From positions 1,364,001 to 1,428,000 of the forward strand of contig NZ_CP072596.1 in the NCBI RefSeq assembly GCF_017815535.1: 64,000 bases of DNA, read 5' to 3'. Positions 57,801 through 64,000 of this stretch are shown piece by piece. The number at the start of each line of letters is the position of its first letter. Position 1 is the stretch's first letter. This DNA is from Tessaracoccus sp. MC1865 (GTDB lineage: Bacteria; Actinomycetota; Actinomycetes; Propionibacteriales; Propionibacteriaceae). The translations under genes and the position numbers were made by a program. The notes under the pieces are model-generated. The model made no database searches. It had not been told where the DNA came from and saw only the letters and a program-made list of their open reading frames with translations.

Positions 57801-59515
57801 TCCGTGGTCTCCAGGGTCGCTTCGAGGCAGCCGCGCAGGCCGTTGGTCACGATCAGCCGCTCCGCGCCGAGAAGTCGGTCGACGGTGAACTCAGCCTCGT
57901 CGATCTCGTCGGCGCCGATGAGGGCGGGGTCTGCGAGGACGGCGGCCCGTTGCACGCCGTCGAGGATGCCCAGGGTGAGCGGAGGTGTCACCCAGCGGCC
58001 GTCCAGGAGGGCGAAGACGCTGGTCCGGGCACCCTCGAGCACCCTGCCGCCGCTGTCGAAGCCGATGGCGTCGAAGGCCCCGCGCTCGGCTGCCGCGGCC
58101 AAGGCGCGGTCGTAGTGCGAGCGGTCAGTGGTCTTGAAGCCCGCGAGCGGGGTCGGCTCCCACGGCTCACCGCACAGGATGAGCCGGACCGGGGTGGCGA
58201 CGGCTTCGAGCGGGCTGACTCCCACGGTCACCACGCCGTCGGGCGCGAGGTCGACGCTCAACCGCCACCCGCCCCGACTGGGAGCGTCGCGCACAGCGTC
58301 GTGGACGACGCCCGTGGCGGGAGGGAGGCCGAGGGCTGCGGCGGAGCGCGAAAGTCGTTCCTGATGCCGGTCTGCGAGCGGCGCGACCCCGTCGACGACC
58401 CGGATGGCCTCCCGGAGGTGGACGGTGGGCAGCAGCGAGCCGGCGAACGCGGCCTTGGCCCGGCATTCGGCCCATTCGGCGTCAGCGGTGCTGTCGGCCA
58501 CGACGCCGGAGCCGATGCCCAGCCTGGCGGTGTTGCCGTCGATCTCCACGGTGCGGATCGCGATGCTCAGCGTCATGTGCCAGCCGAGCGGGCCGTCGTG
58601 GGGGGCGATGACGCCCAGGCTCCCGGTGTAGAGCCCGCGGCGGTCGCGCTCCAGCGCACGGATGAGGTGCATGGACGCGATCTTGGGCGCCCCGGTGATG
58701 GAACCGCAGGGGAAGGTGGCGGCGAGGAGGTGGCCCGGGGTGGTGCCGGGGACGAGTTCCGCGCGGACGGTGCTGGTCATCTGCCACAGCCTCCCCACCC
58801 TCTCCACCTCGAAGAGCATGGGCACGTCGACGCTGCCCGGCACCGCCACCCTGCTCAGGTCGTTGCGGAGGAGGTCGACGATCATGAGGTTCTCGGCGCG
58901 GTTCTTCGGGTCACGGCTGAGCGTGCTCGGGTGTTCCGTCACCGGCGCGGTGCCCTTCATAGGTTTGCTCACGGCGTGGGAACCCTCGACGTTGATGAAC
59001 AGTTCGGGCGACAGGCTCAGCGTCCACGGGGCCGCCGGTTCGGGGAGGCGCGCGAGGACGCCGAACGAGACGGGCTGGCGCGAGCGCAGCCGGCGGTACA
59101 GCGCCCGCGGATCTCCCACCGCTCTGGAGAGGATGCGGTGCGTGTAGTTGACCTGGTAGGTCTCGCCTGAGGCGATGGCCTCCTTGACCGCCTCGATGCC
59201 GGCGCTGAACTGGGCCCGGTCCACGTCATGGGCGGTGCCGGTCAGCCAGGCGGGGGAATGGGGCAGGAACTCCTCGGCGTCGACCTCGGAGCGGTCGGCG
59301 AACCAGAAGAGGGCGCCGCGGGCGTCCCCGCCGATGCCGAGGGCCGCCTCGCCCATGTCGTACGGCAACCACGCGAAGGCGTGCAACCCCTCGCGCCAGC
59401 CGGCGTCCAAGGAGGCGTCGATGGTGCCCAGAGTGACACTGTCGACCCGGGCGAGATCCGTCATGAGCGTGGCCCGCCCGGCGAGGGCGTCGTCGAGCAG
59501 CACGAACGGGTCCAT
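57797..59515 (-). CDS. pabBC: Fused aminodeoxychorismate synthase component I and lyase (PabB-PabC)
   Basis: 572 residues from the ATG at 59515. The N-terminal ~370 residues are a chorismate-binding domain: QVNYTHRILS, PMKGTAPV, RAENLMIVDLLRNDLSR, FPCGSITGAPKIASM and LGIGSGVVADS. The rest is a fold-type IV PLP enzyme with Lys in LAGFKTTDRSHYDRAL and NGLRGCLEA at the end, like 4-amino-4-deoxychorismate lyase. Together they make p-aminobenzoate for folate, with a separate glutaminase. Such fusions are known in actinobacteria. Leaderless start divergent from the SpoU gene. Confidence 0.9.
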   Translation of the reverse strand: MDPFVLLDDALAGRATLMTDLARVDSVTLGTIDASLDAGWREGLHAFAWLPYDMGEAALGIGGDARGALFWFADRSEVDAEEFLPHSPAWLTGTAHDVDRAQFSAGIEAVKEAIASGETYQVNYTHRILSRAVGDPRALYRRLRSRQPVSFGVLARLPEPAAPWTLSLSPELFINVEGSHAVSKPMKGTAPVTEHPSTLSRDPKNRAENLMIVDLLRNDLSRVAVPGSVDVPMLFEVERVGRLWQMTSTVRAELVPGTTPGHLLAATFPCGSITGAPKIASMHLIRALERDRRGLYTGSLGVIAPHDGPLGWHMTLSIAIRTVEIDGNTARLGIGSGVVADSTADAEWAECRAKAAFAGSLLPTVHLREAIRVVDGVAPLADRHQERLSRSAAALGLPPATGVVHDAVRDAPSRGGWRLSVDLAPDGVVTVGVSPLEAVATPVRLILCGEPWEPTPLAGFKTTDRSHYDRALAAAAERGAFDAIGFDSGGRVLEGARTSVFALLDGRWVTPPLTLGILDGVQRAAVLADPALIGADEIDEAEFTVDRLLGAERLIVTNGLRGCLEATLETTE

Positions 59516-59524
59516 GAGCAGCAA

Positions 59525-59534
59525 GGCTATAGCC
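59525..59534. promoter_or_regulatory. Palindromic GGCTATAGCC giving both -10 boxes of a divergent gene pair
   Basis: The palindrome lies between start codons 26 bp apart (59515 minus, 59542 plus). TAGCCT occurs on both strands within and beside it: 59530-59535 (plus) is 6 nt before the GTG, and 59529-59524 (minus) is 8 nt before the pabBC ATG. No Shine-Dalgarno is seen for either gene. Confidence 0.6.
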
Positions 59535-59541
59535 TGACACC

Positions 59542-60315
59542 GTGATCATCGAGGTGAGTGACCCCGCAGACGGGCGCCTGACGGACTTCGTGGCCCTGCG
59601 CGATGCCCAGCTGCGACGATCCGAGGACCGGTTCATCGCGGAGGGGCTGAAGATCATCGAGCGGGCCTTCACCTCTGGCGCGCGGCCGCGCGCCCTGTTG
59701 CTGCAACCGCGGTGGCTCGAGCAGCTGGCCCCCCTCCTGGCCGCCCATCCCGACGTGCCTGTCTACCTGGGCACGGAGAAGATGATCGAGGAGGTCAGCG
59801 GTTTCCATGTGCACCGCGGTGCACTGGGCTCGTTCGACCGGCTGCCTGAGGCGCCCTGGGACGCGCTGCTCGCGGGGCGGCGGCTGATCCTGTGCGAGGA
59901 GATCGTCGACCACGCCAACCTCGGCGTGATCATGCGGCTGGCCGCCGGGCTGGGCTGGGACGGCGTCGTCGTGTCGGAGCGTAGTGCCGACCCGCTCTAC
60001 CGCCGCGCCATCAAGGGCTCGATGGGCGCCTCGCTGGTGGTGCCCTGGCGACGGATGGGCGGCGACGCGGACCTCGAGCGGATCCGCGCGGCCGGGTTCA
60101 CCGTCGTGGCCTCGAGCATCGCCCCGGGGGCCGTCGAGCTCGATGCCTTCGAGGCTCCAGACAAGGTGGCCCTGATGCTCGGCACCGAGGGCCAAGGCCT
60201 GAGCCGAGGCTGGCTCGCCGCCGCTGAGCACCACGTCCGGATCCCCATGACGGACCGCGTCGACTCGCTGAACGTGGCCACAGCCGCAGCCATCCTCGCC
60301 TACCAGCTGCGCTGA
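59542..60315 (+). CDS. SpoU/TrmH family RNA 2'-O-methyltransferase
   Basis: 257 residues, GTG start. The N-terminal substrate-binding part (RRSEDRFIAEGLKIIERAF) is followed by the SPOUT knot: LCEEIVDHANLGVIMRLAAGLG, ALMLGTEGQGLSRGWL and IPMTDRVDSLNVATAAAILAYQL, the three family motifs. It methylates ribose in rRNA or tRNA; the target is not evident. Leaderless start. Confidence 0.92.
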   Translation: MIIEVSDPADGRLTDFVALRDAQLRRSEDRFIAEGLKIIERAFTSGARPRALLLQPRWLEQLAPLLAAHPDVPVYLGTEKMIEEVSGFHVHRGALGSFDRLPEAPWDALLAGRRLILCEEIVDHANLGVIMRLAAGLGWDGVVVSERSADPLYRRAIKGSMGASLVVPWRRMGGDADLERIRAAGFTVVASSIAPGAVELDAFEAPDKVALMLGTEGQGLSRGWLAAAEHHVRIPMTDRVDSLNVATAAAILAYQLR

Positions 60316-60373
60316 GCAGCGCGGCGGGCCCCATCGGCCGCCGAATGGCCCCCGGTGCTGGCAGACTGCGGGC

Positions 60374-60856
60374 ATGAAGGCGCTGCTGCGACTGCTGACG
60401 TTGGTGACGGCGCTGCTGCTGCTGGCCGGCTGCAGTGAACCGGAGTACCCGCGTGACCCCGACGACACCCTGCTGCGGGCGATGGACGGTGGGCTCACCG
60501 TCGGTGTCTCGGTACACCCGCCCCACATCGACATCTCGGACGAGGGTGAGGTCACCGGCACCGAGGCCGAGATCCTCACCGGGTACGCCGAGTCGATCGG
60601 CGCGGAGATCGAGTGGGTCGAGGGCGCCGAAAGCGAACTCATGGAGAAGATCAAGCTCGGCGAACTCGACGTGGTGGCCGGGGGCCTGACCGCTAAGTCG
60701 CCGTGGACGACGCATGCGGCCATGACGCGGCCCTACGGGAAGGCTGCCGGCCCGGACGGCAAGGAACAGAAGCTCGTCTTCGCCACGCGCCTGGGGGAGA
60801 ACGCACTGTTGTCCAGCCTGGAGCGTCACCTGATCGAGGAAGGGCTGAAGCCATGA
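60374..60856 (+). CDS. Half-length family-3 solute-binding lipoprotein
   Basis: 160 residues. Lipobox LAGC (Cys20). The mature part has the first lobe of an amino-acid-type SBP: LTVGVSVHPPHIDISDEG, TEAEILTGYAESIGAEIEWVEG, LMEKIKLGELDVVAGGLTAKSPW. Full proteins are ~260 residues; the second lobe is missing and replaced by a short end. Its stop overlaps the CDF transporter start. It may be a truncated gene or a genuine one-lobe sensor that works with the transporter. Confidence 0.78.
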   Translation: MKALLRLLTLVTALLLLAGCSEPEYPRDPDDTLLRAMDGGLTVGVSVHPPHIDISDEGEVTGTEAEILTGYAESIGAEIEWVEGAESELMEKIKLGELDVVAGGLTAKSPWTTHAAMTRPYGKAAGPDGKEQKLVFATRLGENALLSSLERHLIEEGLKP

Positions 60857-61851
60857 AGGGCCGGGGATACTCCGCGCTGCCGCCGGACAAATCGGAGGCG
60901 CTGCACAAGGCGATCCGGCTGCAGTGGATCTCGCTCGTCGTGATGGTCATCATCATCGTCGCCGTGGGCCTGGTGGCGGGCCAGTCGCAGGCCATGCGCA
61001 CGGCCTTCGTCGAGGACATGTTGGCGCTGCTGCCGCCCATCGCGTTCCTGCTCGGAGTGTGGCGGGCGAGTAAGAACAGGTCCCCGAAGCATCCCTATGG
61101 CCATCACCGGGCGATGTCGGCCGGCCATGTGGTGGCCGCCGTCGCGCTGCTGGTGTTCGGCCTGTCGCTGCTGTACAACGGCGCCAGCGCACTGGTCATG
61201 GGGGAGAGGCCCCCGGTGGGTGTCATGTCGCTGTTCGGCCAGACGTTCTGGGCCGGCTGGCCCATGATGATCGTGATGTCGATGACTGTGGTGCCTGCCG
61301 TCATCCTCGGCCGCATGAAGATGAAGCTGGCGGAGGATCTGCACGACCAGTTGCTTTCCGCGGACGCGGACATGCTGAAGGCGGACTGGTCCACGGCGCT
61401 GGCCACCGTCGCCGGCGTCGCGGGCATCGGCTTCGGGCTCTGGTGGGCGGATTCAGCCGCCGCCATCCTGGTGTCGGCCAGCATCGTCAAGGACGGCGTG
61501 ACCAACCTCCGGATCGCCGTCGCCACGCTCCTCGACGAGAGGGCCACCCCCATCGCCTCCCGGGACCCGCACCCGGTGATCGGCAAGCTGCGTCAGAAGG
61601 CACTGAGCCAGGCGTGGGTGGGGGAGGCGGCGGTGCGGGTGCGCGACATGGGACACGTCTTCCACTCCGAGGTCTTCGTCGTGCCCGCCGAGGGCCACCA
61701 CCCGGGCATCACCGAGCTCGACGCGCTGCGCCATCAACTGTGCGACACGGACTGGAAGGCGCTGGACACCGTCGTCGTGCCCGTGAAGCAGCTTCCCTCC
61801 GACATCGACGAGCCGTCGACCTCCGAGGTCAGTCCTCGCTCTGGGGCATAG
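60853..61851 (+). CDS. Cation diffusion facilitator (CDF) family transporter
   Basis: 332 residues from the ATG overlapping the lipoprotein stop. Six spans; the SPKHPYGHHRAMSAGHV region and LLSADADMLKADWSTALA hold the His/Asp residues expected for the transport sites, and a cytosolic C-terminal domain follows (HVFHSEVFVVPAEGHHPGI). CDF proteins export Zn, Mn, Fe or Co by proton antiport. The metal is not predictable here. The gene converges on def with a 23-nt overlap. Confidence 0.85.
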   Translation: MKGRGYSALPPDKSEALHKAIRLQWISLVVMVIIIVAVGLVAGQSQAMRTAFVEDMLALLPPIAFLLGVWRASKNRSPKHPYGHHRAMSAGHVVAAVALLVFGLSLLYNGASALVMGERPPVGVMSLFGQTFWAGWPMMIVMSMTVVPAVILGRMKMKLAEDLHDQLLSADADMLKADWSTALATVAGVAGIGFGLWWADSAAAILVSASIVKDGVTNLRIAVATLLDERATPIASRDPHPVIGKLRQKALSQAWVGEAAVRVRDMGHVFHSEVFVVPAEGHHPGITELDALRHQLCDTDWKALDTVVVPVKQLPSDIDEPSTSEVSPRSGA

Positions 61852-62434
61852 GGACCGCTGCGCGCTTGGGGGAGACCGGCCAGTCGTCGGGATAGCGCCA
61901 CGCCAGCTCGTCGACCTTCTTGTCCAGTTGGCGACGGGCGCGCGCGGAGAGGCGGTCGCCGAAGACCGTGCCGCCCAGGTGATCCGTCTCGTGCTGCAGG
62001 CAGCGGGCGAGCAGGCCGGTGCCCTTCACCGTGATCTCGTTGCCGTAGGCGTCCTGGCCCGTGCAGGTGGCCAGATCGGGGCGGGCCACGCTCTGGTAGC
62101 CGCCCGGGTAGGACAGGCAGCCCTCTTCAGCGGCGTCCAGGTTGCGGTCCTTGCCCTCCGGCAGCGTTACGACGGGGTTGCACACCACGCCGCGGTGGAT
62201 CCTGTCGTCCGCATCCGGGCATTCGTAGACGAACACGGCGGTTCCGACGCCCACCTGCGTGGCGGCCAGCCCAACTCCCTCAGCCGCCCTCATGGTGGCC
62301 CACATGTCGCGGATCAACTGGTGGAGTTCCTCGCCGAACTCAGTGACTGGTTCCGTCTGCTTGTGCATCACCGGGGTGCCCCAACGGGTGATGGGCAGAA
62401 CGTTGCCGCCCTGGGTGAGATCGGCCTCAGCCAT
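61829..62434 (-). CDS. def: Peptide deformylase
   Basis: 201 residues. All three motifs are present: GVGLAATQVG, EEGCLSYPG with the metal Cys, and QHETDHLGG with the HExxH-type zinc/iron site. It removes the formyl group from nascent N-termini. AAGGAG lies 6 nt before the ATG. Length is slightly above the type I norm owing to a C-terminal basic extension. Confidence 0.95.
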   Translation of the reverse strand: MAEADLTQGGNVLPITRWGTPVMHKQTEPVTEFGEELHQLIRDMWATMRAAEGVGLAATQVGVGTAVFVYECPDADDRIHRGVVCNPVVTLPEGKDRNLDAAEEGCLSYPGGYQSVARPDLATCTGQDAYGNEITVKGTGLLARCLQHETDHLGGTVFGDRLSARARRQLDKKVDELAWRYPDDWPVSPKRAAVPMPQSED

Positions 62435-62526
62435 TGTGCTCCTTCAAGGTTCGGGTACGACGGTCAAGTATGCCGCACCGGGTGTCGCTGGCGCGCGGCT
62501 GCCACTGCCGGGGGAGGATGGCAGGT

Positions 62527-63432
62527 ATGGAATTCGCCCACGGTTGGTCGGCGCTGCTCGACGACTACGCCGCGCACCTCGGCGCGGAGCGCGGCCTCAG
62601 CCCGCACACCGTGCGGGCCTACGCCACGGACCTCCGCGACCTGGCCACCTTCGCCGACGTCGCGCCCGGCGAAGTGACGCTCTCGACGCTGCGGGCCTGG
62701 TTGGGCGTCATGCGCGACGACGGCGCGGCCGCGTCCACCCTGCAGCGCCGCGTCGCGTGCGTCAGGGGGTTCTTCGCCTGGGCGGTGCGGGAGGGTGTCG
62801 TGGGGGCTGATCCGGCCGTTCGGCTGAAGGCGCCGAAGCGGCAGCGGCGGCTGCCAAGGGTCTTGGCCAGCGGTGCCGTGTCCGAGACGCTGGCCGCGGC
62901 CGAGAACCGCGCGGCCGAGGACGGCGACCCCATCGCGGTGCGCGACCTCGCCCTGGTCGAGGTGTTGTACTCGAGCGGGTTGCGGGTCTCCGAGGTGTGC
63001 ACGCTCACGCTTCGCGACGTGGACCGCGAGCGTCGCTCCGTCAGCGTGCTGGGCAAGGGCGGGAAGCAACGCACGGTGCCGCTGGGGCTCCCTGCCCTCC
63101 GCGCGGTCGAGGCCTGGCTGCGGGTGCGCTCAGCGGTCAGCACGCCGTCGAGCCCCGACACCGTCTTCCTGGGCGCCAGAGGCGGCGCGCTCGACCCGCG
63201 GGTGGCGAGGCGGGTGGTCCACGAGGCGACGGCGGCCGCCGGGCCGGGGGCCGAGATCGGCCCCCACGGGCTGCGCCACGCGATGGCCACCCACCTCATC
63301 GAGGGGGGCGCGGACCTGCGCAGCGTGCAGGAGATGCTGGGCCATGCGTCCGTGGCCACCACCCAGATCTACACCCACGTCACCTCGGAGCGCCTGCGCG
63401 AGGCCTTCCGGCAGGCGCACCCGAGGGCGTGA
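62527..63432 (+). CDS. Tyrosine recombinase of the XerC/XerD family
   Basis: 301 residues from the ATG at 62527 (GGGGAGG 9 nt upstream); frames further upstream lack family sequence. The SAM-like core-binding domain covers ~1-90. The catalytic residues are Arg in YSSGLRVSEV, Lys in the beta-hairpin KGGKQRTVPL, HGLRHAMATHL (His-x-x-Arg), GHASVATTQIYTHV (His and Tyr nucleophile). Length and motifs fit chromosomal dimer-resolution recombinases. It lies 31 kb inside the core region, so it is not the integrase of the left-hand element. Confidence 0.9.
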   Translation: MEFAHGWSALLDDYAAHLGAERGLSPHTVRAYATDLRDLATFADVAPGEVTLSTLRAWLGVMRDDGAAASTLQRRVACVRGFFAWAVREGVVGADPAVRLKAPKRQRRLPRVLASGAVSETLAAAENRAAEDGDPIAVRDLALVEVLYSSGLRVSEVCTLTLRDVDRERRSVSVLGKGGKQRTVPLGLPALRAVEAWLRVRSAVSTPSSPDTVFLGARGGALDPRVARRVVHEATAAAGPGAEIGPHGLRHAMATHLIEGGADLRSVQEMLGHASVATTQIYTHVTSERLREAFRQAHPRA

Positions 63433-63433
63433 A

Positions 63434-64000
63434 TCAGAGCAGGGGCCCGATCTGGTCGCGGACCTGGCCCCGCAGCACCTTCCCGATCATGGAGGTGGGC
63501 AGTTCCTCCACCGTCACCACGCGGCGGGGCACCTTGTAGGCGGACAACCGCTCTTTGGCCCACGATCGGATCTCCGCCTCATCGATGGGGGCCTTGGCCA
63601 CGACGGCGGCCGTGACCTGCTCGTCGCCGCGCTCCTGTTTGATGCCCACGACGGCGACATCCTCGATCGAGGGGTGCTGGCGCAGCACGCGCTCCACCTC
63701 ACTGGGCGACACGTTGAAGCCGCCGGTGATGATGATCTCCTTCAGCCGGTCGACGATGGTGGCGAAACCCTCCTCGTCGAGCGTCACGACGTCGCCGGTG
63801 CGCAGCCATCCGTCCGGCGTCTTCGTTTCCGCGGTGGCCTCCGGCCGGTTCCAGTAGCCCTGGAACACCTGCGGGCCCTTGACCCACAGTTCGCCGGCCT
63901 CGCCGGGGCCGACGTCACGGCCGTCCTCATCCACCACGCGCCGCAGCGTCGAGGGGAACGGGATGCCGATCGTGCCGGTCTTGCGTGTCCCATTGAACGG
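63434..64000 (-). CDS. Acyl-CoA synthetase (AMP-forming), C-terminal part, 5' end beyond the window
   Basis: The frame is open through the window edge (PFNGTRKTGTIGIPFPSTL at 64000). It shows the adenylate-forming motifs WRTGD-like WLRTGDVVTLDEEGF, IVDRLKEIIITGGFNVSPSEVE and the C-terminal catalytic Lys in MIGKVLRGQVRDQ. This is the long-chain fatty-acid-CoA ligase (FadD) style. Tail-to-tail with the recombinase gene, stop to stop with one base between. Confidence 0.9.
   Translation of the reverse strand, partial: PFNGTRKTGTIGIPFPSTLRRVVDEDGRDVGPGEAGELWVKGPQVFQGYWNRPEATAETKTPDGWLRTGDVVTLDEEGFATIVDRLKEIIITGGFNVSPSEVERVLRQHPSIEDVAVVGIKQERGDEQVTAAVVAKAPIDEAEIRSWAKERLSAYKVPRRVVTVEELPTSMIGKVLRGQVRDQIGPLL

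Noticed and set aside
62527-63432. Xer-type recombinase as the integrase of the left-hand element
   Set aside because: It lies 31 kb inside the core region among housekeeping genes, far from the attachment site, and fits chromosomal XerC/XerD in length and motifs.

Overview
The window is high-GC actinobacterial DNA. Gene content (MabA/InhA-type fabG-fabI pair, DUF3099, SURF1, an aroA-rsgA-hisN cluster, DUF4192/DUF4913/DUF3846 plasmid genes) and frequent leaderless starts fit a Propionibacteriaceae-like organism. That placement is inference; no rRNA is present.

It splits at about 31.6 kb. Positions 1 to ~31,590 are the right end of an integrated conjugative element or plasmid. Positions 31,590 to 64,000 are ordinary chromosome. 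The junction is the 3' part of an initiator tRNA-fMet gene (31556-31591) followed by a strong terminator, read as an attachment-site copy (attR).

Element, left to right: a conjugation wall hydrolase (partial), a small membrane protein, a VirD4/TraG coupling protein and a DUF4913 protein (1-3415); a minus-strand block of ECF sigma factor, membrane-anchored CU044_5270 protein, I36 protease-inhibitor-like protein, secreted Amidase_6 protein and a small anchored protein (3519-7381); a 1621-residue MobF relaxase-helicase; a candidate oriT made of four inverted repeats (12846-12987); a small helix-turn-helix-like protein and an HNH nuclease; a two-gene module with an XRE/ImmA-IrrE protease (14027-15753); ParA and a small partner, a DnaG-like primase core and a run of small plasmid genes (15923-22831). 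Three near-identical non-coding cassettes (about 330-418 bp, full of triloop hairpins) sit in front of three of those small genes. Further right are a secreted 62-residue peptide encoded with a histidine kinase and a LuxR-type regulator (23518-25483), and two divergent pairs of a secreted peptide-like protein with a multi-span membrane protein (26629-28774), which together look like a peptide-signalled bacteriocin locus. A ClbS/DfsB gene, a decapitated DUF3800 gene and an IS3-family element close the block.

Chromosome: a LacI-type regulator with a five-gene family-5 peptide/nickel-type ABC importer operon; serA; hisN; DoxX-aroA-rsgA; an SOS peptidase; an ABC-F ATPase; a phosphohexomutase; a GPH sugar symporter coupled to a GH13 glucosidase and preceded by a leaderless 17-codon mini-ORF; DUF3099-SURF1-RlmA-type methyltransferase; fabG-fabI; an ABC ATPase with NfeD and an SPFH protein; a pentapeptide-repeat protein and an SBF-type transporter; a fused pabB-pabC; a SpoU methyltransferase; a half-length solute-binding lipoprotein coupled to a CDF transporter; def; a Xer-family recombinase; and the 3' end of an acyl-CoA synthetase gene. 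Many of these genes have a TANNNT box 6-8 nt before the start codon and no Shine-Dalgarno sequence. In two divergent gene pairs the opposing -10 boxes overlap or abut.
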